A DNA stretch of 64,000 nucleotides from CAWJFP01 sp963842155 (GCA_963842155.1 CAWJFP010000034.1:62001-126000); one strand, 5' to 3'; counted from the first letter of the stretch, positions 1 through 9,131 are shown. Numbers and translations are program-made. The notes: generated from the sequence alone by a model not told the origin.

Positions 1-1368
1 GCGAGCGAACCGCTTGCACTGCAACGCACCTCCTTGCCGATTCTCGCGCCGCATCTCGCCGCCGAGCTCGCCGCCGCTACCCCGCCGGGCAGCACTCTCC
101 GCACCAGCTTGCAGGGCCATCTGCAAGCCAGGGTCGAGGCGCTGCTGCGCCGCGAGCCGCTGGAGGAGGGCGCCTCGATCGCGGCGCTCGTCGTCGAGAA
201 CGCCACCCGCCATATCATCGCCCATGTCGGTAGCGCGGATTATTTCGGCCCCTTCGGGCAGAACGACCTGACGCGCGCCAAGCGCTCGCCCGGCTCGACC
301 TTGAAGCCCTTCATCTACGGCATGGGCTTCGACGCGCTGCTCGTCCATCCCGACACCGTCATCGAGGACGCGCCGCTGCGCTTCGGCGACTACGCGCCGC
401 AGAATTTCGACCGCGATTTCCGCGGCCAGGTGACCGTGCGGCAGGCGCTGCAAATGTCGCTCAACCTGCCGGCGGTGGCGCTGCTCAACAGGGTCGGACC
501 GCAGCGCTTCGTCAGCGCGTTGCGCGCGGCGGGGGCCGAGCTCGTGTTCGACGAGGCGATCGGCGCGCCCTCGCTCGCCGTGGCGCTGGGCGGAGTGGGC
601 ATCTCGTTGCGCGATCTCGTGATGCTTTATGCGGCGCTCGCCGACGGCGGCATGGCGCGGCCGCTCGTAGCGCAGCCGGACGAGCCGCCTGTAAATTCCA
701 CGCCGCTGCTCACCCCCGCCGCCGCCTGGTATGTCACCGACATATTGCGCGGCGTCACCATGCCCGAGCCCTTCGCGCAGCTTCCGGCGCTGGGCGGGCG
801 GCGTGCCATCGCCTTCAAGACAGGAACTTCCTACGGCTTCCGCGACGCCTGGGCGATCGGCTCCTCCGGGCGCTACACGATCGGGGTCTGGGCGGGGCGG
901 CCCGACGGCGCGCCGCGCCCGGGCCATTACGGCATCGCGGCGGCGGCGCCGGTGCTTTTCAAGCTGTTCGGCCTCTTGCCGGCGGAGGAGGAGGTGCGGC
1001 CCATGCCGGCGGAGGTCATCAGGCCGGCGAATGCGGCGGCCTTGCCCGTGGCGCTGCGCCGTTTCTCGGCGACGGGCAGGCCCTCGACACTCGAGGAGGG
1101 CTCGCCCTTGCGCATTCTCTTCCCGCCCCCCGACGCGGTGCTCGAGCTCGCAAGCGACGGCGGCCGGCCGGCGCCGATCGCGCTCAAGGCGATGGGCGGT
1201 GCCGCGCCCTTGCGCTGGGTGGTGAACGGTGAGCCCGTGGCCGCCGCGCCGACGGCCGCGGAGGCGAGCTTCTGGACCCCGGACGGCCCCGGCTTCGTGA
1301 ATCTCTCGGTGATCGACGCGGCAGGCGGCAAGGTCAGCGCGGCGCTGCGCCTGGTGCCGCCGGAGTAG
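1..1368 (+). CDS. pbpC: Penicillin-binding protein 1C, C-terminal part (gene starts before the window)
   Basis: Open from base 1 without a start, so the glycosyltransferase (GT51) half and membrane anchor lie outside the window. What remains is the peptidoglycan transpeptidase domain followed by a C-terminal beta-domain of the PBP1C type. The active-site motifs are visible: STLK (Ser at nt 295, Lys at nt 304), SLN at nt 457-465 and KTG at nt 817-825, in the order expected for penicillin-binding transpeptidases. The last roughly 130 codons resemble the PBP1C C-terminal domain. It would cross-link peptidoglycan in the periplasm. In other bacteria pbpC often follows a large alpha-2-macroglobulin gene, but that neighbour cannot be seen here. 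It converges on purK with only 6 bases between the two stops. The family assignment is firm. Confidence 0.93.
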   Translation, partial: ASEPLALQRTSLPILAPHLAAELAAATPPGSTLRTSLQGHLQARVEALLRREPLEEGASIAALVVENATRHIIAHVGSADYFGPFGQNDLTRAKRSPGSTLKPFIYGMGFDALLVHPDTVIEDAPLRFGDYAPQNFDRDFRGQVTVRQALQMSLNLPAVALLNRVGPQRFVSALRAAGAELVFDEAIGAPSLAVALGGVGISLRDLVMLYAALADGGMARPLVAQPDEPPVNSTPLLTPAAAWYVTDILRGVTMPEPFAQLPALGGRRAIAFKTGTSYGFRDAWAIGSSGRYTIGVWAGRPDGAPRPGHYGIAAAAPVLFKLFGLLPAEEEVRPMPAEVIRPANAAALPVALRRFSATGRPSTLEEGSPLRILFPPPDAVLELASDGGRPAPIALKAMGGAAPLRWVVNGEPVAAAPTAAEASFWTPDGPGFVNLSVIDAAGGKVSAALRLVPPE

Positions 1369-1374
1369 GCGGCG

Positions 1375-2469
1375 CTATAAATTCGCCGGCAATTTGCCGC
1401 GCGGATAGAGCCGCGTGACATGGCCCATCTTGCGTCCGGGCCTGATCTCGCTCTTGCCGTAAAGATGCAGCCGCGCGCTCGGATCGGCGAGCAGCGCGGG
1501 CCAGCTCAGGATCTCGTCGCCCAAAAGGTTCTTCATCACCGCGTCGGAATGGCGCTGGGTCGGGCCGAGCGGCAGCGCGCAGACCGCGCGCACGAGCTGC
1601 TCGAACTGGCTGGTGAGACAGGCATCGATGGTCCAATGGCCGGAATTATGCGGCCGCGGCGCAAGCTCGTTGACCAGCAGCTTGCCCTCGCGGGTCACGA
1701 ACATCTCGACCGCGAGCAGGCCTACGAGGTCGAGCGCTTCGGCGATCCGGCTCGCGACGGCGGCTGCGGCGTCGCGCAGCGGCGGAGCGAGGCGCGCGGG
1801 CGCGATGGTGGTGTCGAGGATGTGATGGACATGGCGGTTCTCGACCGGGTCGTAGCAGGCGAGCGCACCCTCGGTGCCGCGCGCGACGATCACCGAGATC
1901 TCGCAGGCGAAATCGACATATGCTTCGAGGATGCCTTGCGCGGCGCCCATCGCCTTCCAGGCCTCGGCGGGATCGCTCGCGTCGCCGATGGCGACCTGGC
2001 CCTTGCCGTCATAGCCGAAGCGCGCGCTCTTGAGCACCGCGGGGCGGCCGACGGCGCCGAGCGCGGCCGCGAGCTCAGCGGCATCGTCGGCGCGGCGATA
2101 ATCGGTGGTGGCGACCTCGATGCCGCGCAGGAAATCCTTTTCCCTCAAGCGATCCTGCGTGACGTGGAGGATCTCCGGTCTGGGCCTGACCGGCAGCCGC
2201 TCGGCGAGCCAGGCGAGGCTCGCCGCCGGCAGGTTCTCGAACTCGAAGGTCACCACATCGACGGCGCGGGCGAATTCATCGAGCGCGGTTTTGTCGTCGT
2301 AAGCGGCGACGCTGTGGGCGGCCGCGACCTGGAAAGCCGGCGAGTTGTGGTCCGGGCAGAAGACATGGCAGGAATAGCCGAGCCGCGCGGCGGCGAGCGC
2401 CGTCATGCGGCCGAGCTGGCCGCCGCCAAGTATGCCGATGGTGGCGCCGGGCGCGACGGGCGTCGCCAT
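1375..2469 (-). CDS. purK: N5-carboxyaminoimidazole ribonucleotide synthase
   Basis: 364-residue ATP-grasp enzyme that makes N5-CAIR from AIR, ATP and bicarbonate in purine synthesis. The N-terminus carries the nucleotide-binding motif GILGGGQLGRM. The ATP-grasp core includes SARFGYDGKGQ, and the metal/ATP end carries NELAPRPHNSGHW. The ATG at 2469 was chosen because the motif begins within about 12 residues of it. The reading frame stays open to 3048, but that extension is purE read in another frame. The gene lies 8 bases after purE on the same strand, the usual purEK order, so the two are almost certainly cotranscribed. The C-terminus ends in an ordinary way close to the pbpC stop. Confidence 0.95.
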   Translation of the reverse strand: MATPVAPGATIGILGGGQLGRMTALAAARLGYSCHVFCPDHNSPAFQVAAAHSVAAYDDKTALDEFARAVDVVTFEFENLPAASLAWLAERLPVRPRPEILHVTQDRLREKDFLRGIEVATTDYRRADDAAELAAALGAVGRPAVLKSARFGYDGKGQVAIGDASDPAEAWKAMGAAQGILEAYVDFACEISVIVARGTEGALACYDPVENRHVHHILDTTIAPARLAPPLRDAAAAVASRIAEALDLVGLLAVEMFVTREGKLLVNELAPRPHNSGHWTIDACLTSQFEQLVRAVCALPLGPTQRHSDAVMKNLLGDEILSWPALLADPSARLHLYGKSEIRPGRKMGHVTRLYPRGKLPANL

Positions 2470-2477
2470 GGCCGCCG

Positions 2478-2981
2478 TCAGGCTTCCGTCGGGTGGTCTT
2501 TGACGGCGGCGGTCTGCGCCGCGCGGTAGGCGTCGAGCGCCTTGGCGAGCTTCGGGTCGGCGAGCGCGAGCACGGAGGCGGCGAGGATCGCGGCATTGAT
2601 CGCGCCGGCCTTGCCGATAGCGAGCGTGCCGACCGGGACGCCCGCCGGCATCTGCACGATCGAGAGCAGGCTGTCGAGCCCCTTGAGCGATTTGCTCTCG
2701 ATCGGCACGCCGAAGACGGGCAGCGAGGTGAGGGATGCCACCATGCCGGGGAGATGGGCGGCGCCGCCCGCGCCCGCGAGGATCACCTTGAGCCCGCGGC
2801 CGCGCGCGCCCTCGGCATAGGCGAAGAGCCGCTTGGGCGTGCGATGCGCCGAGACGATGCGCGTCTCGAAGGCGACGCCGAGCGTCTGCAAAAGCTCGGC
2901 GCCGTGGCGCATGGTCTCCCAGTCGGACTGGCTGCCCATGATGATGCCGACGACCGGCTCGCGCTTCCGCCTGACGCTCAT
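2478..2981 (-). CDS. purE: N5-carboxyaminoimidazole ribonucleotide mutase
   Basis: 167-residue class I PurE, which converts N5-CAIR to CAIR in de novo purine synthesis, acting straight after PurK. Signature motifs are IIMGSQSDWETM near the N-terminus, SAHRTP in the middle and AGGAAHLPGMVASLT, all part of the substrate site. The start at 2981 (MSVRRKREP) is preferred over the in-frame ATG at 3002, since family members begin about ten residues before the GSxSD motif. It is the first gene of purEK. The upstream region contains a short AT-rich stretch (about 3000-3030) that could hold the promoter. Confidence 0.95.
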   Translation of the reverse strand: MSVRRKREPVVGIIMGSQSDWETMRHGAELLQTLGVAFETRIVSAHRTPKRLFAYAEGARGRGLKVILAGAGGAAHLPGMVASLTSLPVFGVPIESKSLKGLDSLLSIVQMPAGVPVGTLAIGKAGAINAAILAASVLALADPKLAKALDAYRAAQTAAVKDHPTEA

Positions 2982-3095
2982 TCGCCTCCGCCCTTCCGTC
3001 ATTTACCTTTATTAACGCGATTTTAGGAGTTCGCCCCCAGACTGGCAAAAAACATATCCGGCATAAAGCCTTATATGGGAATGGGAGAAGTCACG

Positions 3096-3266
3096 ATGCG
3101 CGAACTGCTCACTGCGATGGTATGGGACGATAGCGGTCTGGCGGAGATCGAGCGCCGGATCATCCGCGCCCTGCTCTTCTTGGCGGCGTTGGGGCTGATC
3201 ATCGGCTATGGCTTCGGGATCGGCGGCATGACGGGCGGCATGGCGGACTTCTTCGGCTCGCGTTAG
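3096..3266 (+). CDS. Small single-span membrane protein, unknown
   Basis: 56 residues, with an acidic/basic N-terminal half, one hydrophobic segment (about residues 25-43) rich in Leu, Ala, Ile and Gly, and a glycine/methionine-rich tail. I do not recognise the family. The start at 3096 has a purine-rich ribosome site (GGGAGAA) about 6 bases upstream. An in-frame ATG at 3075 would add seven residues and place that site inside the gene, so 3096 is favoured. It is divergent from purE and convergent with the DUF465 gene. Codon use fits the surrounding genes. Confidence 0.6.
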   Translation: MRELLTAMVWDDSGLAEIERRIIRALLFLAALGLIIGYGFGIGGMTGGMADFFGSR

Positions 3267-3284
3267 GCCGGGCCGATACGCGGC

Positions 3285-3509
3285 TCAAGCGATGATGTCG
3301 GGCAGAAGCTGGCTTTCCAGCTTCGCGATCTGATCCTTGAGCAGGAGCTTGCGCTTCTTGAGTCGCTGCAGGCGGATCTGATCGTAGCGTCCGGTCGCGA
3401 CGACGCGCGCGATCACGTCGTCCAGATCCTGATGCTCGGCTTTGAGCGCCGCAAGCCTGGCCTGCAAGGCCGCGGTCTCCTCCTCGCTCCGCTCGCCGCC
3501 CGATGTCAT
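3285..3509 (-). CDS. YdcH/DUF465 family small coiled-coil protein
   Basis: 74 residues, strongly charged and helical, with the heptad-like pattern and the RLKKRKLLLKDQIAKLE segment near the C-terminus typical of DUF465 (YdcH). The molecular function of this family is not established. Alphaproteobacterial genomes often hold several copies. The start at 3509 (MTSGGERS) was preferred over 3536 because the family is about 65-80 residues long. It lies convergent with the small membrane protein and back to back with the TIGR02444 gene. Confidence 0.82.
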   Translation of the reverse strand: MTSGGERSEEETAALQARLAALKAEHQDLDDVIARVVATGRYDQIRLQRLKKRKLLLKDQIAKLESQLLPDIIA

Positions 3510-3647
3510 CGCGCCTTGTCCCCCTTCGGGCGGCATTATAGCAAGTCGCCGAAGAGGTCGATCGGGAAAGGATCGCGCGCCCGGCGATTGAACGCGCCGC
3601 CGGCATGGGCCAAAGTCCCGGCAGCATCTCCGGCGGTGCGAGTTCTC

Positions 3648-4223
3648 ATGGCCCGTTATCCCGATTGCGCGTTCTGGGACTTCTCGCTCGCCGCCTATGC
3701 GCGGCCGGGGGTGGCGCCGGCTTGCCTCGCCTTGCAGGAGCGCCGCGGCGCCGACGTCAATCTGCTGCTTTTCGCCTGCTGGCTCGGCGCAAGCGGGCGG
3801 GGCGCACTCGCGCCTTCATTGCTCGGTGAAGCGCAGAGCTGTGTGGGCGCCTGGCATCGGGAGGTGGTGCGCGCCTTGCGCGCGGCGCGCCGCCGCCTCA
3901 AGGAGAATCCCTCGCCGGCGCCTCCCGGGCTCGCCGCCCCCTTGCGCCGCAAGATCGCGGCCGTCGAGCTCGAGGCCGAGCATCTCGAGCAGCTCGCCTT
4001 GGCCGAACTCGCTCCGCCGGCCCCGGCCGAATTGCCCGACGAGCGGCGGCTGGAGCGGGACGCAGCCGAGGGCGCGCTCGCCTATCTCCGCGCGCTTGTC
4101 CATTCGAGTGACAGGGGCGCGGGCCCGGACGAGGCGGATCGCGCTAGCCTGCTCGCAGTCCTCTCCGGCTGCTTCCCGGAAGCCCAGCCGGCGCGGTTGG
4201 CGGCCGCTCTTGACGCGACCTGA
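3648..4223 (+). CDS. TIGR02444 (DUF2390) family protein
   Basis: 191 residues. The N-terminus carries the family hallmark: FWDFSLAAYARPGV, followed by CLALQERRGADVNLLLFACW, a conserved aromatic/acidic pattern of the TIGR02444/DUF2390 family. The rest is helical and rich in Ala, Glu, Arg and Leu. The function is unknown; no catalytic motif is apparent. The ATG at 3648 gives the usual N-terminus, and the longer open frame upstream belongs to no recognisable protein. It is followed 47 bases later by an ohr gene, which may or may not be cotranscribed. Confidence 0.85.
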   Translation: MARYPDCAFWDFSLAAYARPGVAPACLALQERRGADVNLLLFACWLGASGRGALAPSLLGEAQSCVGAWHREVVRALRAARRRLKENPSPAPPGLAAPLRRKIAAVELEAEHLEQLALAELAPPAPAELPDERRLERDAAEGALAYLRALVHSSDRGAGPDEADRASLLAVLSGCFPEAQPARLAAALDAT

Positions 4224-4270
4224 ATCGGTCGAGGAATATTTCCCCTCCCGCCCTTTGGATTGGTGCCCAG

Positions 4271-4708
4271 ATGGACAAGATCAAGCCCCTCTTCACGGCG
4301 ACGGCGACTGCCATCGGCGGTCGCAATGGCCATAGCGAGGCAAGCGACGGATCCGTCGCGGTCGATCTGTCCGTGCCGAAGGCGATGGGAGGTCCGGGCA
4401 AACCACACACCACCACGCCCGAGCATCTCTTTGCCACCGGATATGCCGCCTGTTTCGGCGGTGCGATCGACTTCGTCGCCAAGCAACGGAGACAGGACGC
4501 CGCGAAAGCGAAAATCACCTGCGCGGTCTCGATCGGTCCGCGCGAGGGCGGCGGCTTTGGCCTCTCCGTCAAGCTGCAAGTGGAAGATGGCGGCATTCCG
4601 CAAGCGGCCCTCGAGGCGCTGGTAAAGGAAGCCCACGAAAAGATTTGCCCCTATTCGCACGCGACGCGCGGCAATATCGAAGTGCAGCTCGAGGTGGTGG
4701 GCGCCTAG
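4271..4708 (+). CDS. ohr: Organic hydroperoxide resistance protein (Ohr/OsmC family)
   Basis: 145-residue OsmC-fold thiol peroxidase. The two catalytic cysteines are in place: Cys61 in GYAACFGGA and Cys126 in KICPYSHATRGN. The Arg/Glu environment and the N-terminal TATAIGGRNGH segment are typical of Ohr rather than OsmC. It would reduce organic and fatty-acid hydroperoxides in the cytoplasm using lipoylated partners. No ohrR regulator gene lies next to it, so control cannot be read from the neighbourhood. Start and length agree with the family. Confidence 0.93.
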   Translation: MDKIKPLFTATATAIGGRNGHSEASDGSVAVDLSVPKAMGGPGKPHTTTPEHLFATGYAACFGGAIDFVAKQRRQDAAKAKITCAVSIGPREGGGFGLSVKLQVEDGGIPQAALEALVKEAHEKICPYSHATRGNIEVQLEVVGA

Positions 4709-4831
4709 CGGCGGTCGGTATCTTTCCCATGGCTCGACGCCTGCGAGGGGCGCTTTCCGCAGCGGTCGCGCGCTGTTGACAGCCGTTGGCCGCTTCCATA
4801 TGGTGCGCCCTTCGTTTTCGAGGATGCCGCG

Positions 4832-4957
4832 ATGAAGATCGTCAACTCGCTCAAATCGGCCAAGCGCCGCGACAAGAACTGCCGCGTGGTGCGCCGGCGC
4901 GGCCGCGTCTATGTCATCAACAAGAAGAACCCGCGCATGAAGGCGCGCCAGGGCTAA
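4832..4957 (+). CDS. rpmJ: 50S ribosomal protein L36
   Basis: 41 residues, beginning MKIVNSLKSAKRRD and ending PRMKARQG, a highly basic protein identical in plan to alphaproteobacterial L36. It is the longer, zinc-free form: only one cysteine is present instead of the CCCH zinc site of the C+ form, so synthesis should not depend on zinc. It stands alone rather than in the spc operon, as is usual in this class. A hairpin terminator follows about 60 bases downstream. Confidence 0.93.
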   Translation: MKIVNSLKSAKRRDKNCRVVRRRGRVYVINKKNPRMKARQG

Positions 4958-5017
4958 GGGCCCCGACGCGGCCGAGGCCAGGTCCCTCGGCTTCGCTCGG
5001 GACGTGAATGAGCCATG

Positions 5018-5046
5018 AACCGCGCCCCTGGCGCGGTTTCGCTTTG
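5018..5046 (+). terminator. Rho-independent terminator after rpmJ
   Basis: Perfect 9-bp stem (AACCGCGCC paired with GGCGCGGTT) with a 3-base loop, followed by a short T-rich run. It lies 60 bases after the rpmJ stop and before glcD. Confidence 0.65.
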
Positions 5047-5093
5047 CCGGGATAGCAATTGACCGGTCAAGGCCGCTTCACCATAGTTAATTC

Positions 5094-6590
5094 ATGACGG
5101 GATTGGTGATGCCGGAGCCGGATGCGGCGGTCTTGGGCCGTCGCGCCGAGATCCTGCGCGCGCTCGGCGCGATACTGCCGGGCGAGGGCGTCATCGCGGC
5201 GCCCGACGAGCTGCGCGCCTATGAGAGCGACGGGCTCACCGCCTATCGCCAGGCGCCTTTTGCCGTCGTGCTGCCCGAGACGACGCAGCAGGTCTCCGCG
5301 CTGCTGCGCTACTGCCACGCCGAGCGCATCAAGGTGGTGCCGCGCGGCGCCGGCACCTCGCTCTCGGGGGGCGCGCTGCCGCTTGCCGACGGCGTGTTGC
5401 TCGGCCTCGGCAAGTTCAAGCGCATCCTCGAGATCGACTACGACAATCGTTGCGTCGTGGTGCAGCCCGGCGTCACCAACCTCGCCATCACCCAGGCGGT
5501 CCAGGGGCGCGGCTTCTATTACGCGCCCGATCCCTCGAGCCAGATCGCCTGCACCATCGGCGGCAACGTCGCCGAGAATTCGGGCGGCGTGCATTGCCTC
5601 AAATACGGCGTCACCACCAACAATCTGCTCGGGCTCGAGATGGTGCTGATGGACGGCGAGGTCATCCGGCTCGGCGGCAAGCAGCTCGACGCGCCGGGCT
5701 ACGACCTGCTCGGCCTGCTCACCGGCTCCGAGGGGCTGCTCGGCGTGATCACCGAGGTGACGGTGCGCATCCTGCGCAAGCCCGCCAGCGCGCGCGCCGT
5801 GCTGATGGGCTTCCCCACCAGCGAGGCTGCGGGCGATTGCGTCGCCGCCATCATCTCGGCCGGTATCATCCCCGGCGGGCTCGAGATGATGGACAGGCCC
5901 GCCATCCATGCCGCCGAGGATTTCGTCAAGGCGGGCTATCCCCTCGACGTCGAGGCGCTGCTCATCTGCGAGCTGGACGGGCCGGAGCCCGAGGTCGACG
6001 AGCTTATCGCGCGCGTCGAGGCCATCGCGCAGGCCAACGGCGCCGCCAATATGCGGGTGAGCGTCAACGAGGCGGAGCGCGTGCGCTTCTGGGAGGGGCG
6101 CAAGGCCGCCTTTCCCGCGGTCGGCCGCATCTCGCCCGACTATTACTGCATGGACGGCACCATCCCGCGCAAGCAGGTCCACCATGTGCTGACCCGCATG
6201 CGCGAGCTCTCCGCGCAATACGGGCTCCGCGTCGCCAACGTGTTCCATGCCGGCGACGGCAATCTCCATCCGCTCATCCTCTACGACGCCAACAAGCCCG
6301 GCGAGCTCGATGCGGCGGAGAAGTTCGGCGCCGACATCCTCCGGCTCTGCGTCGAGGTAGGCGGCGTGCTCACCGGCGAGCATGGCGTGGGGGTGGAGAA
6401 GCGCGACCTCATGGGCGCGATGTTCAGCGAGATCGATCTCGCGCAGCAGCAGCGCGTGAAATGCGCCTTCGATCCGCATTCGCTGCTCAACCCGGGCAAG
6501 GTGTTCCCCAAGCTGCATCGCTGCGCCGAGCTCGGCCAAGTGCATATCCATCGCGGCCAGCTTCGCTTCCCCGACATTCCGCGATTCTAG
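5094..6590 (+). CDS. glcD: Glycolate oxidase, FAD subunit GlcD
   Basis: 498-residue FAD-linked oxidase that oxidises glycolate (and often D-lactate) to the 2-oxoacid. The PCMH-type FAD-binding domain occupies about residues 45-220, with the RGAGTSLSGGALPL pyrophosphate-binding motif and GGNVAENSGG. The C-terminal oxidase domain contains VFHAGDGNLHPLI and GEHGVGVEKR, which hold substrate- and FAD-contacting residues. It is the first gene of glcDEF, with 10 bases to glcE. The ATG at 5094 gives the normal family N-terminus. No glcC regulator or malate synthase gene (glcB) is adjacent. Confidence 0.95.
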   Translation: MTGLVMPEPDAAVLGRRAEILRALGAILPGEGVIAAPDELRAYESDGLTAYRQAPFAVVLPETTQQVSALLRYCHAERIKVVPRGAGTSLSGGALPLADGVLLGLGKFKRILEIDYDNRCVVVQPGVTNLAITQAVQGRGFYYAPDPSSQIACTIGGNVAENSGGVHCLKYGVTTNNLLGLEMVLMDGEVIRLGGKQLDAPGYDLLGLLTGSEGLLGVITEVTVRILRKPASARAVLMGFPTSEAAGDCVAAIISAGIIPGGLEMMDRPAIHAAEDFVKAGYPLDVEALLICELDGPEPEVDELIARVEAIAQANGAANMRVSVNEAERVRFWEGRKAAFPAVGRISPDYYCMDGTIPRKQVHHVLTRMRELSAQYGLRVANVFHAGDGNLHPLILYDANKPGELDAAEKFGADILRLCVEVGGVLTGEHGVGVEKRDLMGAMFSEIDLAQQQRVKCAFDPHSLLNPGKVFPKLHRCAELGQVHIHRGQLRFPDIPRF

Positions 6591-6600
6591 GCCGCGGCGA

Positions 6601-7824
6601 ATGACAACGACGGTGAAGCCGCGCGAGGCGGAGGAGGTGCGGGCCTTCATCGCCTGGGCCGCGGGCGAGGAGCAGCCGCTCGAGCTCGTCGGCGCCGGGA
6701 CCAAGCGCGGCTGGGGGCGCCCCTTGCAGGCGAGCCACAGCCTCGATCTCTCCGGCCTCACAGGCGTGACGCTCTACGAGCCGGACGAGCTCGTGCTTTC
6801 GGCGCGCGCCGGCACGCCGCTCAAGGAGATCGAGACGCTGCTCGCGTCCAACCGCCAGTTGCTCGCTTTCGAGCCCGGCGATCTCGGGCCGCTCTACGGT
6901 GCCGCGGCCAAGGCCGGCACCATTGGCGGGGTGGTGGCCTGCAATCTTGCCGGGCCGCGCCGGATCAAGGCGGGCGCGGCACGCGATCATTTTCTCGGCG
7001 CGGGCTTCGTCAACGGGCGCGGCGAGCTCGTCAAAACGGGCGGCCGTGTGGTCAAGAACGTGACGGGCTACGATCTCTGCAAGTTGCTCGCCGGCTCGCA
7101 CGGCACCTTGGCGGCGATGACCGAGGTCACCCTCAAGGTGCTGCCGGCGCCGGAGCGCACGCGAACCCTTCTGATCTTCGGCCTCGACGATGAGAAAGGC
7201 GTGCGCGCGCTCACCCGCGCGATGGCGAGCGAGCATGAGGTTTCGGGGGCGGCGCATCTCCCGGCCGCCATCACGGCGGGCTCCGCGATTCCCTATGTGA
7301 GCGGCGCCGCCGGCGCCGTGAGCGCGGTGAGAGTGGAGGGCTTCCCCGCCTCGGTCAGCCATCGCGCGGCGGGCTTGCGCGCGATCCTCGCCGAGTTCGG
7401 CCCGGTCGAGGAGCTGCATAGCCACAACTCGGTCGCGTTCTGGCGCGAGCTCAACGACGCCGCACCCTTCGCGCGCCGGCCCGAGCTCGAGGTCTGGCGC
7501 CTCTCTCTGCCGCCAGTCGCGGCGCCCGCCGTGGTCGCCCGCATCGCGCTAGAGCGCGAGGCGCTCGCTTGGTACGATTGGGCCGGCGGGCTCGTCTGGC
7601 TGGGCTTGGCGCCCGGCGCCGAAGCGCATGCCGGGCTGGTGCGGGGCGCCTTTCTCGGCGTCGGCGGCCATGCCACGCTGATGCGCGCGCCCGATGCGGT
7701 GCGCGCCGCGACCGCGGTGTTCGAGCCGCCCCCGGACGGGCTCGGCAGGCTCTCGGAGCGGGTCAAGGCCGCCTTCGATCCGCGCGGGGTGCTCAATCCC
7801 GGCCGCCTCTACGCCGGAAGCTGA
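6601..7824 (+). CDS. glcE: Glycolate oxidase, FAD-binding subunit GlcE
   Basis: 407 residues. A second PCMH-type FAD-binding module covers about residues 1-180 (GAGTKRGWG, then GTIGGVVACNLAGPRR and TGGRVVKNVTGYDLCKLL). A short C-terminal cap ends in FDPRGVLNPGRLY, the motif that closes GlcD/GlcE-like proteins. GlcE works with GlcD and GlcF in the membrane-associated glycolate oxidase; loss of any of the three abolishes activity in E. coli. It lies between glcD and glcF with gaps of 10 and 14 bases, clearly one operon. Confidence 0.95.
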   Translation: MTTTVKPREAEEVRAFIAWAAGEEQPLELVGAGTKRGWGRPLQASHSLDLSGLTGVTLYEPDELVLSARAGTPLKEIETLLASNRQLLAFEPGDLGPLYGAAAKAGTIGGVVACNLAGPRRIKAGAARDHFLGAGFVNGRGELVKTGGRVVKNVTGYDLCKLLAGSHGTLAAMTEVTLKVLPAPERTRTLLIFGLDDEKGVRALTRAMASEHEVSGAAHLPAAITAGSAIPYVSGAAGAVSAVRVEGFPASVSHRAAGLRAILAEFGPVEELHSHNSVAFWRELNDAAPFARRPELEVWRLSLPPVAAPAVVARIALEREALAWYDWAGGLVWLGLAPGAEAHAGLVRGAFLGVGGHATLMRAPDAVRAATAVFEPPPDGLGRLSERVKAAFDPRGVLNPGRLYAGS

Positions 7825-7838
7825 GGCGGTCGCGGCCG

Positions 7839-9131
7839 ATGCAAACCAATTTCACCCTCGCGCAGCTCGCCGACGCCGACATAAGCGAGGCGAACAAGAT
7901 CCTGCGCGCTTGCGTCCATTGCGGCTTCTGCACCGCGACCTGCCCGACCTATGTCCTGCTCGGCGACGAGCTCGACGGGCCGCGCGGCCGCATCTATCTG
8001 ATCAAGGACATGCTCGAGAGTGGCAAGCCCGCGACCGAGGCGGTGGCCAAGCATATCGACCGCTGTCTCTCTTGCCTCTCCTGCATGACGACCTGCCCGT
8101 CCGGCGTCCATTACATGCATCTCGTCGATCTCGCGCGCCAGCGCGTGGCGGAGACCTATCGCCGACCGCTGCCCGACCGGCTGCTGCGCGAGCTGCTCGG
8201 ATTCGTCCTGCCGCGCCCCGCGCTCTTCCGACAGGCGCTGCGGCTCTCCTTCCTCGCCAGGCCTTTGGCGCCGCTCCTCCCTGCGCGGCTTCGTGCCATG
8301 CTGAGGCTGACGCCGCGCCGGATACCGCGCCGCTCGCCGGTCGACCGGCCGCAGATTTTCGCGGCCGAGGGCACGCGGCTCAAGCGCGTGGCGCTGCTCT
8401 CGGGTTGCGTGCAGACGGCGCTCGCGCCCGCGATCAACGAAGCCACCGTGCGGCTCCTCAGGCGCCATGGCTGCGAGGTGGTGGTGGCCGCGGGCGCCGG
8501 CTGCTGCGGCTCGCTCAGCCATCACGCGGGCCGCAAGTCGGAGGCGCATGAGCTGGTGCGTGCCAATGTCGCCGCCTGGAGCCGCGAGATCGAGGGCGAG
8601 GGGCTCGACGCCATCGTCGTCAACGCGTCCGGCTGCGGCACCACGATCAAGGATTACGGCTTCATGCTGCGCGAGGACGCGGAATGGGCCACGCGCGCCG
8701 CGCGGGTCTCGGCCCTCGCCAAGGACGTGACCGAGCTCATGGCCGAGCTCGGTTTGATCCCGCCGACCCGGACGACCGGGCAGGTCGTGGCCTATCATTC
8801 CGCCTGCTCGATGCAGCATGGCCAGAGGCTCGAGGGCCCGCCGCGCGCGCTTCTTGCCGCCGCGGGCTTCGAGCTGCGCAACCTGCCCGAGGGCCATCTC
8901 TGCTGCGGCTCGGCCGGAACCTATAATATTCTCCAGCCCACGCTGGCCGCGGCCTTGCGCGCGCGCAAGCTCGACAATATCGCCAGCCTGGCACCCGATC
9001 TCGTCGCCACGGGCAATATCGGCTGCATCACGCAGCTCTCGGGCGCGGGCAGCAAGGCGCCCGTGATCCATACGGTCGAGCTGCTCGATTGGGCGACGGG
9101 CGGCCCGCGCCCCCAGGCCCTGCCTTTATAA
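7839..9131 (+). CDS. glcF: Glycolate oxidase, iron-sulfur subunit GlcF
   Basis: 430 residues. Two 4Fe-4S motifs lie near the N-terminus (CVHCGFCTATCP and CLSCLSCMTTCP). Two CCG domains follow, each with the paired cysteines of heterodisulfide-reductase-like electron carriers (CCGSLSHHAG and CCGSAGTYN). It passes electrons from the flavin subunits towards the quinone pool. The ATG at 7839 was chosen because the first cluster motif begins about 25 residues in; the open frame upstream is glcE in another frame. It is the last gene of the operon. Confidence 0.95.
   Translation: MQTNFTLAQLADADISEANKILRACVHCGFCTATCPTYVLLGDELDGPRGRIYLIKDMLESGKPATEAVAKHIDRCLSCLSCMTTCPSGVHYMHLVDLARQRVAETYRRPLPDRLLRELLGFVLPRPALFRQALRLSFLARPLAPLLPARLRAMLRLTPRRIPRRSPVDRPQIFAAEGTRLKRVALLSGCVQTALAPAINEATVRLLRRHGCEVVVAAGAGCCGSLSHHAGRKSEAHELVRANVAAWSREIEGEGLDAIVVNASGCGTTIKDYGFMLREDAEWATRAARVSALAKDVTELMAELGLIPPTRTTGQVVAYHSACSMQHGQRLEGPPRALLAAAGFELRNLPEGHLCCGSAGTYNILQPTLAAALRARKLDNIASLAPDLVATGNIGCITQLSGAGSKAPVIHTVELLDWATGGPRPQALPL

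Noticed and set aside
2470..3048. Extension of the purK frame upstream of 2469
   Set aside because: It is purE read in another frame; the PurK fold begins right after 2469.
5067..6761. 564-codon open frame antisense to glcD
   Set aside because: Mirror of the GC-rich codon pattern of glcD; no domain and no ribosome site. The same applies to the long antisense frames at 11077-13416, 21910-23805, 30442-32559, 32517-34571, 38251-40068 and 54908-56860.
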